Assembly: GCA_965240325.2 (NCBI GenBank)
Contig: OZ251232.1
Span: 1,240,001-1,304,000 of the forward strand
Origin: Rebecca billardiae RCC1528
Taxonomy: Eukaryota > Haptophyta
DNA length: 64,000 nucleotides
Direction: 5' to 3'
Shown: in pieces, positions 41,818 to 51,988 of the stretch
How positions within the stretch are numbered: position 1 is the stretch's first letter
Layout of the letters: the number at the start of each line of letters is the position of its first letter
Translations under genes and position numbers: made by a program
Notes under the pieces: model-generated
What the model saw: only the letters and a program-made list of their open reading frames with translations
Database searches by the model: none
What the model was told of the DNA's origin: nothing

Positions 41818-43137
41818 ATGGTGGCCCCCGCCGCGCTCATCGCGTCCCTTCTGTGCGCCCGCGCCACGGCGGAGGAGGCTGATGGCGGCGCCAGCGCGTC
41901 TGCGCACCTGGAGCTTCCCGCCCGCGACAATGCCCAGCGGTCCTCCTTCTACGACTACGTGCTCCGCTTTGAAGGCGCCACCGAGGTCATGTGGCACGCA
42001 TCCGCCATCCGACATGGCAACGTCGATGGCATCGGGTCCATTGCTCGTGGCACTGGCAACCGCATCGCCCTGAAGGCCCTCCCAGAGGCGTCGGCTGCGC
42101 TCGCCTTCGACTTTGCGCTGAAATCTGGCGGCACGCTTCGCACGGCGGCCACTGCTGATCTTCCCAAGGAGGTGGACTTTGTCATTGATACCCAGCTTGG
42201 GCTCGTGGTGAACAACCACACCTATGCCTGCGGCCGGTTCGAGATCGCGGCGCGCTACGACGTGGGTTGGCTGCTCAAGTCGCCGGGCTGCGTGAGCATG
42301 GACAGCATTGCTGCAACGATAATCAAGTGCAACTACGCCGACTACTGCGGCCTGCAGCTTGAGCGCAAGGAGGATGCTGTGGTCAGTGTGAGTGTGCTGC
42401 CCCACACACACAATGTCCTGCACTTCCACAGCCCACATGCAGTGACCTTCAAGCCCCACCGCGTCGATGGCGGCAAATTCGACGTCCTCGACGGTGGCGC
42501 CTTCGACTTTGTCAGGGCACCTACACTAACACTCAAGAAACTGAATGGCTTCTGCGCCCTGGAAGGGAGCTCCTCTTCTTTCTGGGCTTCTCCAGCAGGG
42601 CACCGCAACATGGACAAGTGGGCTGCTGTCCGAATTGACATCAACGGCGGTCGCCAATCGTATGGCAGCCAAGTGTGGTGCAGTGACATCTCGGGGGTTG
42701 GTTCCAAGGCCACAGGCAATCTCATCGTGTACCCTGCAGTGGGTGGTGGTGCCCTGCAGTGCAAGGACTTCAGCATTGCAACAGACCTGCAACTGCGAGG
42801 CACTGGCAGCGACGATCAAGGTGCTGGCGTAGTGGCTACTTGGTTCATGGGCTCGCCACACTGTGCATGGCGCAACATCCCACTGGCAGCGACCCCTGCC
42901 AGCCTCATCGGCACCCAGCCCCAGCATGGAGGCACAACACTGGCAGCGGCCCCTGCCGCCGCTGCCGCGGCCCCTGCCAGCCTCATCGGCACCCAGCCCC
43001 AGCATGGAGGCACAGAGCTTGCTTACCTGTGCGACTGTGGAGAGAAGAACCGCGTTCTCAAGCTCACATCAAAGCGTCCCAAGTCAATGGCCATCGGAGA
43101 TCATACGCTCGTGTTTGACATTGTTGTCGTTGAGTGA
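41818..43137 (+). CDS. Secreted protein of unknown function with internal repeats
   Basis: 439 residues, ATG at 41818. An N-terminal signal peptide (about 1-19, LIASLLCARATA) predicts secretion. The body is beta-rich, with WHASAIRHGNVDG and FDVLDGGAFDFV segments, several Cys, and one NHT glycosylation sequon. Near the C-terminus two copies of ATPASLIGTQPQHGG / AAPASLIGTQPQHGG are joined by a poly-Ala spacer, encoded by nearly identical DNA (42889-42936 and 42967-43014). No TM helix or GPI signal is evident. No family was recognised. It may be an extracellular, wall- or scale-associated protein (inference only). Confidence 0.75.
   Translation: MVAPAALIASLLCARATAEEADGGASASAHLELPARDNAQRSSFYDYVLRFEGATEVMWHASAIRHGNVDGIGSIARGTGNRIALKALPEASAALAFDFALKSGGTLRTAATADLPKEVDFVIDTQLGLVVNNHTYACGRFEIAARYDVGWLLKSPGCVSMDSIAATIIKCNYADYCGLQLERKEDAVVSVSVLPHTHNVLHFHSPHAVTFKPHRVDGGKFDVLDGGAFDFVRAPTLTLKKLNGFCALEGSSSSFWASPAGHRNMDKWAAVRIDINGGRQSYGSQVWCSDISGVGSKATGNLIVYPAVGGGALQCKDFSIATDLQLRGTGSDDQGAGVVATWFMGSPHCAWRNIPLAATPASLIGTQPQHGGTTLAAAPAAAAAAPASLIGTQPQHGGTELAYLCDCGEKNRVLKLTSKRPKSMAIGDHTLVFDIVVVE
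42889..43014 (+). repeat. Near-identical 48-nt coding repeat, period 78 nt
   Basis: Positions 42889-42936 and 42967-43014 differ at a single base (GCGACC versus GCGGCC). They encode the repeated PASLIGTQPQHGGT unit of the secreted protein and are separated by a GCC/GCG alanine run. The near-identity implies recent duplication or conversion. Confidence 0.9.
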
Positions 43138-43994
43138 AATATAATGCTATATATCCGGCAGAGTCGACGACCGGTACGGGCCGCTGGCCGGTCGTACGGT
43201 TCCCGGAGTCGTCTACCGTAGTAATTACTCGGACAGTGCGCCTGAATCGTATCGATCGGCAGTAGCCACACGGTCGTCGCGGCACTATCCTGACATTCCT
43301 GACGGGCCACTCACTATCAGTATCAGTCAGTCAGATGAGAGCCGGAGTGAGAGAGAGTATATAGAGAGAGAGACGCCAGACTCGGGCGCCACCGTAATTC
43401 ACTAAGCCGTAGAGTCTACCGTAGACGGAGAGAGAGAGAGTGAGAGAGTCGAGAGAGCCGCGGGCGCGACGGGCGAGAGCCGGAGAGCCGACTGTGAGAG
43501 AGTGAGCCGAGTGAGAGCCACGGAGACCGCGGTCAGTCTGAGTCAGGCGCCCCCCCCGCCGCTGAGTTACAGTACTCAGGGCTCGGCGCAGGACAGAGAG
43601 TGAGAGGGCGGGCGGACTCCGGCCTCCGGGCGGGCCCGCGGAGGAGTCACGGGCTCAGAGTGACTCTCACTCATGTGAGTAACGCGGCCACGGCAGAGCC
43701 AGCCCGTCAAGACTCCTCTGAGTGTGTACGTTGTATGACGAAACTGATAGTGATATATGACCGAACTGTCGTCAGAAAGTCTCTGGTCATCTGCGTGGGC
43801 TCTCAGCCTCCGCCCGGTGGCGATTACTCTGTCTAGTGCGCCGTAGCTCGGGATCCGCCGACCGTCACCTGGCGTTCGTGCCGCAGCCCATGGATACGGG
43901 CCCGCGAAGCGACCGATCGCAACGTCACAAGGCGGCTGGATGCGGATCGAAAGCGTGCGGCAGGCTGGACACGGAGGCCGCGTCGACTCTGCGC
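43138..43994. other. Intergenic, convergent, with GA-rich tract
   Basis: 857 bp between converging genes. About 43325-43525 is dominated by GAGAGAG, GAGAGCCG and related units (a degenerate GA microsatellite). No coding sequence is convincing. Confidence 0.6.
43325..43525 (+). repeat. Degenerate GA-rich repeat tract
   Basis: Many GAGAGAG runs, including AGAGAGAGAG at several points, are interspersed with GAGCCG units, giving a strong purine bias on the plus strand. Confidence 0.7.
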
Positions 43995-44402
43995 CTACTT
44001 CTTCTTCTTCGCGTCTGGTGCCGGTGGTGGCGGCGGCAGGCTCTCGCCCTCAGGTGGCTCGTACAGCGTCTCGATCCCCGTGATGGCGCCCTCCGCGGGC
44101 CCCTCCGAGGCGTAGATGGGCTTGACGAGGACGTAGTCTTTCGTCGGTCTCAACACAGCGCTCGCGTCCGCGCGTGGCTCCAGCTTCGGCAGCCCAGTCA
44201 GCACGCCCGTCTCCCCGTCCTGCAGATCGCAGATTGCACCCTTTTCGACGCCGCAGCTCGACTTGATGGTGTCGAGCAGCGTGGCCGCCCAGCAGTCGGC
44301 GTTGAAGAGCGTGCGCTGTGCGGCGCCATGCTTCACGTAGAACCACGTGATGCCCTGCAGATCCACGGAGTTGTCAGGCTGCTTGTCCTTCTTGGGGGGC
44401 AT
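43995..44402 (-). CDS. CXorf65/C22orf15-like conserved protein
   Basis: 135 residues from ATG 44402. The core GITWFYVKHGAAQRTLFNAD, then C-A-LLDTIK, then ICDLQDGETGVL, then DYVLVKP, matches the order of conserved elements in the small metazoan/protist CXorf65/C22orf15 family (IFIKHGD.., FLVNTNC, DLCDETGT.., YYVCKV). The family is broadly found in flagellated eukaryotes, and its molecular function is not established as far as I know. The fold looks ubiquitin-like. The C-terminus ends in a Pro run and KKKK. A longer same-frame reading to 44510 would add a Ser-rich leader. The family match is from memory of the pattern, hence moderate confidence. Confidence 0.65.
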   Translation of the reverse strand: MPPKKDKQPDNSVDLQGITWFYVKHGAAQRTLFNADCWAATLLDTIKSSCGVEKGAICDLQDGETGVLTGLPKLEPRADASAVLRPTKDYVLVKPIYASEGPAEGAITGIETLYEPPEGESLPPPPPAPDAKKKK

Positions 44403-44700
44403 CGCGCCCAACGCCCCGCGGGCGAACGATGGCGACTGACGGGTCACCGAAAGAGAAGCCCCTTCAAGTGCCTTTGTAACGTCCCGCAAGCCTCCGAAGG
44501 AACCGCCCAACGGCCTGCGCGGGCAGGATCAGCATGGCATCCCGGCGTCATCAAGCAGGAGGGGAATTTAGGCGCCGGGCCTATGTGTGAGCCCGGGTCA
44601 GCAGGTAGACCATACCAAGGGCGGTCATGCGCGAGCATGGAGAGCTATGCCATGTTGCGCGAGTGGCAACCCTTGACGGCGGTTTCACCAGGCACATCAA

Positions 44701-46900
44701 TCAGGCCGCCGGCGTGGTGATGACATGCTCATCCTTCACGGCCGCCCACGCGCCGCCCCAGCCTGCGCACGCCAGCGCGACGCCCGCGCCCACGCCCGCG
44801 TAGAAGAGGAAGCGGCCCTCCTCCACGCGCACGGCGCACGCGCACGCGAGCGCGAGGCCGAGCAGCGCGGCCGCGTGCGCGAGCGCGAGGCCGCGCATGG
44901 CGCCCCGCTTGCGCGCCGCAGCGCCGCCGTCCGCCTGATCAGGCTCCACCCAGGCCACGTCCACTGAGCCACCGGGCTGCTCGACGCGCGCGGGCACCGG
45001 CGTGGAGCCCTCGCGCTGCGCGTGCACGCGCCATCGCCGCCCCGTGAGCACCGCGCCCGCCACGCCCGTCAGGCCTGCAAGCAGCAGAGCCCAGCCCGCC
45101 ACGTGCTGCAGGCCCGGGCGCGGCGGCAGCGGGCGCGGCAGCGGCAGGCGCGACCGTGCCGCAAGCGCGGGAGGAGAGAGCGGGGGTCAGCGCGGGCGAC
45201 GCGCGCGAGTAGGCGCGCGCGCGCGCGCTCGTCGCGCGGCGGCGCCTTGCCATGCGCGGCGGCGCGCACCGTCACGGCGAACGGCGAGGCGATCGCTACG
45301 CAGCCCGCAGCCACGCCTGAGAGCGAGACTTGGAGTATGAGCAATATGCATGCGGCTGCCGACTTGTCGCCGCCGGGCCGCCACCTGGAGAAGCGGCCGA
45401 CGCTGAGCAGGAAGAGCGCGAGCGCCATGGCTGCACCAAGCAGCCACACCCCGCTGCCCCCGTCCGCCATCTGCAGCTGCGAGTCCGTAACGGCCGTGTA
45501 CAGCGCTAGGAGCAACACGGGCGCGCCGACGCGCGGCCGCGGGGCGCGCGCGCGGACCGCGCGCGCGCGCAGTGTGAGTGGCCAGCTGCCGCCGAGGGCG
45601 GCGGGCGCCGTGAAGGTGGGCGAGGTGATCTCGAGACTGCGCATTGCAGCCGGTTGGGTGAGGAGAGCGCGTGCGGCTGAGCATGCGCGATTCGCCGCCG
45701 GCCATGCACCGGACAAGTCCGGGAGGCCGGACAAGTCCGGGAGGCGTGAGAGCTGCCCACGCGCTGGCGGCTCGGGCGTGGTGACGGTGCGGCGTGCGGC
45801 GCGGCGCAGCGCGCGCACCGATCCAGCGCCTCCTCGGCTGTGCGGAGCTCGCCACCGCCCTCGGCGGGTGTGTCCCGTCCACTGCCGACGACGACGCCCA
45901 GCAGCGCGCCAGCGCCGACCGCGCGCGCCCGGCGGCTGCCGTACGCCGTGGGCTGCGCGGCCGAGCGGTATGCACGCGCGGCCGGGGCAGTCAGCACGCT
46001 GCTTGCGCCTCGGCCCGCCGTGCGCGGCCCGCCACGGCCCCCGGCCCGCCGGCGGGCGCGTGTGTCCGAGTCGGAGTAGCCCGAGTAGTAGTACGAGCGC
46101 CTCGACCTCTCTTCTGAGTCGTCGTCCGACGCGCCATCGCCGCCCTCCGCGCCGTCGTCCGCGGCGCCGCCCGCTTGCAGCGCGCGGCGCACGTCGGCCG
46201 TGGCCGCGCGTGCGGCGAGCCGGCGCCTGGCGCGCCTGCTCGCTCCCACCGTCGCCAGAACGCGCGCCTCTGGCACGAGCGTGACGCCGCGGCTGTCCAC
46301 GAGAGACCAGCGCAACTCCACCTCCGCGCCGGCCGACACGTACAGCGCCAGCCGATACGACCGGTCCGGGAGAATGGCAGAGCGATCAAATCGAATCAGC
46401 CACGCCTGCGCGGCCGCGGCCGCGGCCGGCGGCGGGCATGCGCCGTCGGCGGTGCCGACGAAGGTCGCGCACGTGGCGCTTGGGCTCGTGCAGCAGGTTG
46501 AGACCTCCCACAGCGTCGCGCTCTCCGCCGGCCGGTTGAGCTCCTGCACGGTCTTGCCAGCGCACACGAGGACAATGCTTAACAGCAGAGCGCACAGCGA
46601 CACAGGCGTGGCGCCGAGCAGCAGTGCACACGACGAGGGCCAGCGCTGCGCATCGCGGGCGTCGAGCTCGGGTGCCTCGATCTCAAGGATGCCACCGCCG
46701 CGGGCGAGCGGGCGGACCACGCCACCCTCCGGCGACAGTTGCGCGCCCCGTCGTGCGACGTCCACGTCCGCGCTGCCCTCGGCGTGGGGTGGCGCTGGTG
46801 ATGATGTGATCGGGTCGGCAGGCCCAGTCTCGTCATCTTGGCGCGGCTCCGAGCCACGAGCAGGAGGGTCCGTCAGGACCAGCTCCGGCCCATCATCCAT
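44701..46900 (-). CDS. Unknown multipass membrane protein
   Basis: Three exons: 46900-45819, 45636-45270, 45105-44701; 617 residues. Introns start GTGCGCGC and phases 2 and 0 join cleanly. An acidic N-terminus precedes a membrane helix (SLCALLLSIVLVCAGK, about 100-120). A Cys-containing, probably extracytoplasmic domain follows (STCCTSPSATC, then FDRSAILPDRSYRLALYVSA), then an Arg/Ser/Tyr-rich disordered stretch. Five or six further helices lie at the C-terminus (for example GVWLLGAAMALALFLLSVGR and ALLGLALACACAV). No transporter or receptor motif is recognised. It could be a membrane scaffold or orphan receptor. Confidence 0.75.
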
Positions 46901-47687
46901 GGCGTGGCCGTCGTGCCCACCTCGCCGTCAAACACGACGACGGGTACCGCGGACGGCTCCGTGGGGACTTTTTCACGCCCAGGCTACAAGTACGGTACCC
47001 TGCCCCGTCGTCAGTCCCGGACTTTCGTAACCCAGGCACCCAGCAGCGAGTTTCGGGCGCCGACGGACGACGGTGCCGGTGGCGCTGACGTGCCGTCTGC
47101 CGCGCACTTGCTTGCAGCACTTACACTCCGGGCAGCTTCCCGAGGCTAGTGTAACTGTTGGTTAGTCTATTATTATTACGAATAATGACGTATGTAACCG
47201 ATCACTGATCACCGATGATTACCCGCGCGATCACTCGACGCCGACTGCGGCGCCGCCCGCCGGGCAGCGGCCGGTCACCGCACTCTCGGCTCACGGTCCG
47301 TCAGACAGACTGTACAGAGGGTCCGACAGCCGTCGTACTAAGTATATATCGACTATTAACTAACCGTGAATCAGCCGTCATAACGTGATGAAGTCGGTGA
47401 GGCCGGTGCATGCGGCAGCAGCCAGTCTGTAATATTAATTAATATATATATATGATTATAGTTTATTATAATAATAAAATTGTTAATCCGCTGTAGTCTG
47501 TATCGTGGCTCCAGCATTCAGCAAGAGTCCGGGCGAAGCACTTCGAGCCGCTGAGGCCCCAAGCGGGTCTGGCGCAGCCGTGGGCACCCGTCGGCGTGGT
47601 GAGCGAGCTGCGCCACATGCGACATGGTGCTACGGTCACCCCGCGCCGCGCAGCTTGGCAAGCCCACTGCACTGCTCAGTCTGAGGC
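46901..47687. other. Intergenic with AT-rich tract, no gene seen
   Basis: 787 bp between two minus-strand genes; it should hold the promoter of the multipass protein near 46900. A TTAATTAATATATATATATG tract with further TATAAT repeats lies at about 47430-47482. No protein-like frame was found. Confidence 0.6.
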
Positions 47688-49196
47688 TCAGTACTGCACG
47701 ACGAGCTGCGAGCCGGGCGCCATACTGCCGCTCGGCACGTCCACAAAGTACTCGCGGCCGTCGTGCGGGCTGACCACCTTGAGCCGGTGCCCAGGCACGT
47801 AGTCGGCTGGCACGGTCACGAGCAGCAGCCGCCCGGTGCCGCCCTGCTGCGCGGCGCGCGCCGAGGGCGGCGTCGCGGCGCGCGCGCCGGTCGAGCGCGC
47901 GGAGTCGTGCCCGGGCGCTGCGTCGGAGGCGTCGAGGTGCTGGCCGACGACCCGCCGCGCGGGCGACTGGGGCGCGCGGAACTGCCGCTGGATCTGCACC
48001 ATCGTCTCCGCCGACATGTTGCGGTCCTCGTCCGCCTCGAAGCACGGCAGGCACACGAGGCAGTCCTGGCCGCACGAGCCGAGCGTCGCGCGCGGCAGCA
48101 GACCGGCCTTCTGGAGCGGCCGCACCTCGACGAGCGGCACGTCCGCGAACTTGGTGGCGTGGCGGTAGACGTACACGAGCGAGGCGATCGTGACGAGCGG
48201 CGCGACCAGGAACAGCAGCGGCGTCGCGTACGTCGGCGCCTCGGGCGGGATCAGGTCGATCGCGAAGAGCGCAAAGTTGTACGTGCCGTGCGCGACCACG
48301 GGCAGTGGCACGATCGTGTACCACGCGTTGCGCGTGCCGAGGAACTTGCGCTCGGCGAGGGCGGTGCCGGACATCATGCCCCAGGCCGTGTGCGCCGGCA
48401 CCGAGAGGAACGCGCGCAGCACGCCCGTCACCGGCCCCGAGTTGAGCACGTACAGCAGGTTCTCGATCAGCGCGAAGCCGTTGGCCGCGCCGCACGCGTA
48501 CACGAGGAGTGCGCGCGGGTCAGCGACGAGGTCCTTCCAGAGGACGGCGCGGATGGCGTTGAACTTGAGGAGCTCCTCGAGCAGGCCCGCCTGCACGTAC
48601 GCGGTGAGCAGCGGCTGCATCACGTCGTGCACGTCGTACAGCGGCCGCCATGCGCCGAACGCCGACAGCATCAGGTGCAGCAGGACGAGTGGCAGCATCA
48701 GTCCGATCGCCCAGAGCGTCGTGAAGGTGAGCTGCCACAGGTCAATGACCTCGCGGAAGCGCCTGACGAGGAAGAGGACAAACATGATCGACGGCGCGAT
48801 CGCCAGCAGCGCGAGGCCCACCGGCCTCAGCGGCCCGATGAGGGAGACACCTGTGAACGCCGCGATGACAACCGCATAGATGGCAAGATAGCCCATGCTG
48901 CCAGCGCAGCCGGGGGTGAGGTTCGGGGGCTTTGGGAGCTGCTCGCCCGCTGAGCTTTGCCTGAGGGGCATCGGCGCCACGCCCGGTGGGCGGTGGACGA
49001 CTATGCTCGTGGAGCCTCGGCGCGCCGCCTCGGCGTCGACGTCGGGCGCCGGCACGGCCACGGGCTGCGCCGCGGGCACGCGCGCGTTCTCGATGAGCGC
49101 ATTTGCGACCGTTCTCGAGCGTTTAGGGGTGCCGGCCGGCGGCCACGCGAACCACGCCGCCCGCGCGGGCTGCCCCTGCTCTTCATCGGCCACCAT
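47688..49196 (-). CDS. PrsW-like intramembrane metalloprotease with C-terminal VPxG-type domain
   Basis: 502 residues, single exon. Multiple TM helices span about 101-345. Motifs of the PrsW family are present: GLLEELLKF (E207, E208), GFALIENLLYV (E245), SVPAHTAWG (H269) and VAHGTYNF (H303), the expected metal- and catalysis-related residues. Bacterial PrsW cleaves an anti-sigma factor; eukaryotic members have unknown substrates. After the membrane domain comes a Cys-rich patch (SCGQDCLVCLPC), and the last 50 residues read VTVPADYVPGHRLKV...VDVPSGSMAPG, a beta-rich VPxGxxPG module frequent in algal proteins. ATG at 49196 is chosen; a further in-frame ATG at 49358 lies in AT-richer, non-coding-like sequence. 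Confidence 0.85.
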   Translation of the reverse strand: MVADEEQGQPARAAWFAWPPAGTPKRSRTVANALIENARVPAAQPVAVPAPDVDAEAARRGSTSIVVHRPPGVAPMPLRQSSAGEQLPKPPNLTPGCAGSMGYLAIYAVVIAAFTGVSLIGPLRPVGLALLAIAPSIMFVLFLVRRFREVIDLWQLTFTTLWAIGLMLPLVLLHLMLSAFGAWRPLYDVHDVMQPLLTAYVQAGLLEELLKFNAIRAVLWKDLVADPRALLVYACGAANGFALIENLLYVLNSGPVTGVLRAFLSVPAHTAWGMMSGTALAERKFLGTRNAWYTIVPLPVVAHGTYNFALFAIDLIPPEAPTYATPLLFLVAPLVTIASLVYVYRHATKFADVPLVEVRPLQKAGLLPRATLGSCGQDCLVCLPCFEADEDRNMSAETMVQIQRQFRAPQSPARRVVGQHLDASDAAPGHDSARSTGARAATPPSARAAQQGGTGRLLLVTVPADYVPGHRLKVVSPHDGREYFVDVPSGSMAPGSQLVVQY

Positions 49197-49658
49197 TGCA
49201 GCCCTCGAGTAACCTCGCGCCCGCCCACCGCCGCTGGCAAGCTTCTGGATGCGACGAGCTGAGCCAAGAGCCGAAGCGCGGGTCAAAACCGCGCGCAATT
49301 CGTACTCATCGGTAGGGCCCAACTGCCGAATGATGATAGAGCAGACACTATGATGCATCTACCCGTAGTATACAGTCTGGGTAGTCTACTATGAACTCTC
49401 TTGTACCCGGGCCCGCCAGCTGTGCAGATGATCGTTTGCCCATGTGTGCAGCTTGTGAGCATCAGCCCAGGTCTGCAGCTGCACCCAGGCTCCACCTGCC
49501 GCTCCACGCCTCGAACTCACTGAACGGATCTGCGCTTGGCGTTCGAAGGAACGCCAACCTAAGGTACGCCAACCCGAACCAGCCTGCACACCGAGCAGCT
49601 TATCGAGGGTGGCAACTTCGTTGTCATCCCTGCTCCGCGACTCGGGACTCGCTGCGCG
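49197..49658. other. Intergenic, no gene seen
   Basis: 462 bp between two minus-strand genes; promoter of the PrsW-like gene. Lower GC than the flanks. No reading frame has protein-like composition. Confidence 0.6.
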
Positions 49659-50864
49659 TCAGAACCTCGCCGTGCGCGCGTCTCGCCGGCCGCGCACGTC
49701 GGCGTGCACCTCCTCAAAGTACTTGCAGCACGTCTCAAACATGACGAACTGTATTGAGATCGACGGCGCCACCTTCAGGTAGTTCGCGCTCAGGCCCCGG
49801 AAGAGGCCGCGCCAGCCATCGCGCTGCAGAATCCCGCGGAAGCAGTCGACCATTCCCCTGTACTTTGGTACATCCGGGTATTTCACCTTGAACGACTGCA
49901 CCTGCAGCTGCCGTCTGCGGCGGCGGCGGCGCACCGACGGCGGCGGCGCGCACGGCGGAGGCATGCGTCGGTCGCGCGCGGTCGCGCACGGCGGAGCCGA
50001 CGGGCGGCGTGCCAGCACGCGCGCGCGCGCGCGCGCGCACCTGACAGTGTCCAGTGGATAGGCCACGGTCTGGCCGGCGGCGCCCGCGAGCGCGCCCACT
50101 GCGAGCTTGCCCACCACGCTCGGCTCGCCCGTGTCCGGATGCCGCGGCAGCCACTCGCGCAGGGTGCCGTACACCATGAAGTCGACGCCGACGTACGGCA
50201 TGATCCCCGCGAGCGAGGGCACGAGCCCGCGGTACAGCTGCAGCACGCCCTCCTCGCGCACGACAACGGCCATCCCCGAGAACAGCCCGCGGTACCGGCC
50301 CTCCATGTCGACGGTGAGCCGCGCGCGCATGAAGTCGAGCGGGTACGTGAGCGTCTGCGCGAACGCGCCGGCGAGCGCGCCCGCCCACAGCCGCTGCAGC
50401 GGCGTGAGCGCCTCCGCGCCGTTCTCCGCGAGCAGCTTGCGCTTGAGCACGTCGAACCCGTAAAACTGGAGGGCGCTCATCGGGATGATGCGCACGCAGT
50501 TGGCCACGTTGCCCTTGTACCAGCCACGGATGCCCTCCTTCTGCAGGATCGCCGAGAGCGACTGCCACACGCTCGTGTACCGCAGCGGCTGCCCCGGCGG
50601 CGAGACGGACAGGCCCTGCACTTGGAACAGCAGCTTGGTCCGCTCAAGCGGGGCGACTGCGGTGCGCGACACCATGCCGGCGACACCGCCGGCGAGCAGG
50701 ACGCGGGCCGCGTGTGCTCGTAGCAACGGATCGAGCACGTTGTCGTCGAACCAGTTGCGCACGCGCTCGGGCTGCAACCCGGCCACGCCGCTGGTGCGCG
50801 CCGCGGTCGACGGAGCTGCAGGCTGCCGGCCCGAGCCCGGCTCACCGGCTGCTGAGCCCGTCAT
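49659..50864 (-). CDS. Mitochondrial carrier family (SLC25) protein, nucleotide/CoA-carrier-like
   Basis: Two exons: 50864-50041 and 49914-49659; 359 residues. The intron (49915-50040) starts GTGCGCGCG and the join restores YPLDTVRRQLQVQ, the third carrier signature. Three repeats are visible, with signatures APLERTKLLFQ, YPLDFMRARL and YPLDTVRRQ, each followed by an aromatic-Gly-aromatic helix (GWYKGN, LYRGLVP, LFRGLSANY). Overall it resembles the CoA/adenine nucleotide group (SLC25A16/A42, yeast Leu5), with PMSALQFYGFDVLK typical of that branch. Six helices in the inner mitochondrial membrane are expected. The N-terminal 60 residues are disordered. The exact substrate is uncertain. Start ATG at 50864. 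Confidence 0.92.
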   Translation of the reverse strand: MTGSAAGEPGSGRQPAAPSTAARTSGVAGLQPERVRNWFDDNVLDPLLRAHAARVLLAGGVAGMVSRTAVAPLERTKLLFQVQGLSVSPPGQPLRYTSVWQSLSAILQKEGIRGWYKGNVANCVRIIPMSALQFYGFDVLKRKLLAENGAEALTPLQRLWAGALAGAFAQTLTYPLDFMRARLTVDMEGRYRGLFSGMAVVVREEGVLQLYRGLVPSLAGIMPYVGVDFMVYGTLREWLPRHPDTGEPSVVGKLAVGALAGAAGQTVAYPLDTVRCARARARVLARRPSAPPCATARDRRMPPPCAPPPSVRRRRRRRQLQVQSFKVKYPDVPKYRGMVDCFRGILQRDGWRGLFRGLSANYLKVAPSISIQFVMFETCCKYFEEVHADVRGRRDARTARF

Positions 50865-51664
50865 CGGGCTGCGTGGCGAGCCAGAGACCCCCACGCGCGA
50901 TGGCGAGACGACCGCCGCCGAGGGGGCAGGTGCGTCCAGTCGGCCACCGACGAGCCGGAACCCGCGAGCACGGCGCGTGCCCGTTGTTCGCACGGCACGT
51001 CGATGCACGCCCCGCGCACAGCCACGGCGTGCAGTGGAAATGCAGCCAAGGACGACGACGAATAAGTCGATCGATTATCGAGTTGTTTTTGCTGTTTTAT
51101 TTATTACTGGGGTTTTCCGCCCCACGGGACGCAGAAAAACATGCACGCTTGGAAAACGGCCCGCCAAATCAAAATGAGTTTCACGGCCGGTCGAGAAAAC
51201 TTATTGATCGGAGCCCTCTCTACAGTCGTCGACCAGATGGCGGCGTCCAGATGGGACTTGCTAGTTATGAGCAACGGCCGTGTCCCCAGAGATGGCAGCG
51301 GCGGCGGCAAGTGCGGACTGCTCAGCAGAATCAGCAGCATAGTCAGCGTCGCGGCGCGCGGAGAATGGCCGAGGACTCGAGGCAGAGTTTGTGCGCTCGT
51401 GCGCGCGAGCGATGGCTGTGCTGCGGTGCAAAGAACAGGGAGCTCCTATCATGACGCGATTACTGAGAGCGATACGCGCGTTGCAGCCACGGCGAACTGC
51501 CAGGCCAGCCGCATATGCAACCGCTGCCGACGCCGTGCCGCCGATGTATGCGGGAGCACCACCGCCGCCGCAGCAGCGACGACAGCAGCACACCGTGCGA
51601 GACATCCAGCTCAACACACATTATTCTGCTACTGTCATTTCCGTACTGTAACTGTTGCCGCGAG

Positions 51665-51988
51665 ATGTCCTCGTCCGCTGCATACCTCATACAGAAAGAA
51701 AGTCATGCACCGCTGCTTCTCCGGCGCGGCATGACTTGCCGTTCTCGTATCAAGGTACTCGACGACGTTTTGTGGACGACGGTGGGGCGAGAACGACGGG
51801 CGCTGGCGCGCCGCGAGGCGGCCGCAGCCCTCATCCACCCAGGCCTCGCAGGCGGACGGCTGAATGAATCTTCCGACGGCGCTACCATCGGCGACGGCTT
51901 CATGGGCGGTGAATCTTCAGACGGCGCTACCATCGGCGAGGGGTTCATTGGCGGTGACAGTTGGCGGGCGTCAATCTCGCTTGCCTGA
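51665..51988 (+). CDS. Small hypothetical protein with tandem 15-residue repeat
   Basis: 107 residues from ATG 51665. The C-terminal half holds ESSDGATIGDGFMGG followed by ESSDGATIGEGFIGG. Between the two 45-nt units the four base differences give two silent changes, one D-to-E and one M-to-I change, a pattern that fits coding constraint. The N-terminal half has no recognised features. The stop lies inside the dispersed GCCTGAGC repeat, so the gene may be part of, or truncated by, a mobile element. Low confidence that it is expressed. Confidence 0.3.
   Translation: MSSSAAYLIQKESHAPLLLRRGMTCRSRIKVLDDVLWTTVGRERRALARREAAAALIHPGLAGGRLNESSDGATIGDGFMGGESSDGATIGEGFIGGDSWRASISLA
51866..51955 (+). 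repeat. 45-nt tandem duplication
   Basis: Units 51866-51910 and 51911-51955 differ at only four or five positions and begin GAATCTTC(C/A)GACGGCGCT. Confidence 0.9.

Noticed and set aside
43836-44720. Plus-strand frame of 294 codons
   Set aside because: Antisense to the CXorf65-like gene and without domain-like composition.
49998-50040. GCGCGCGC run as a possible Z-DNA or separate repeat element
   Set aside because: It is the 5' end of an intron in the SLC25 carrier gene and matches the general GTGCGCGC intron style of the window.
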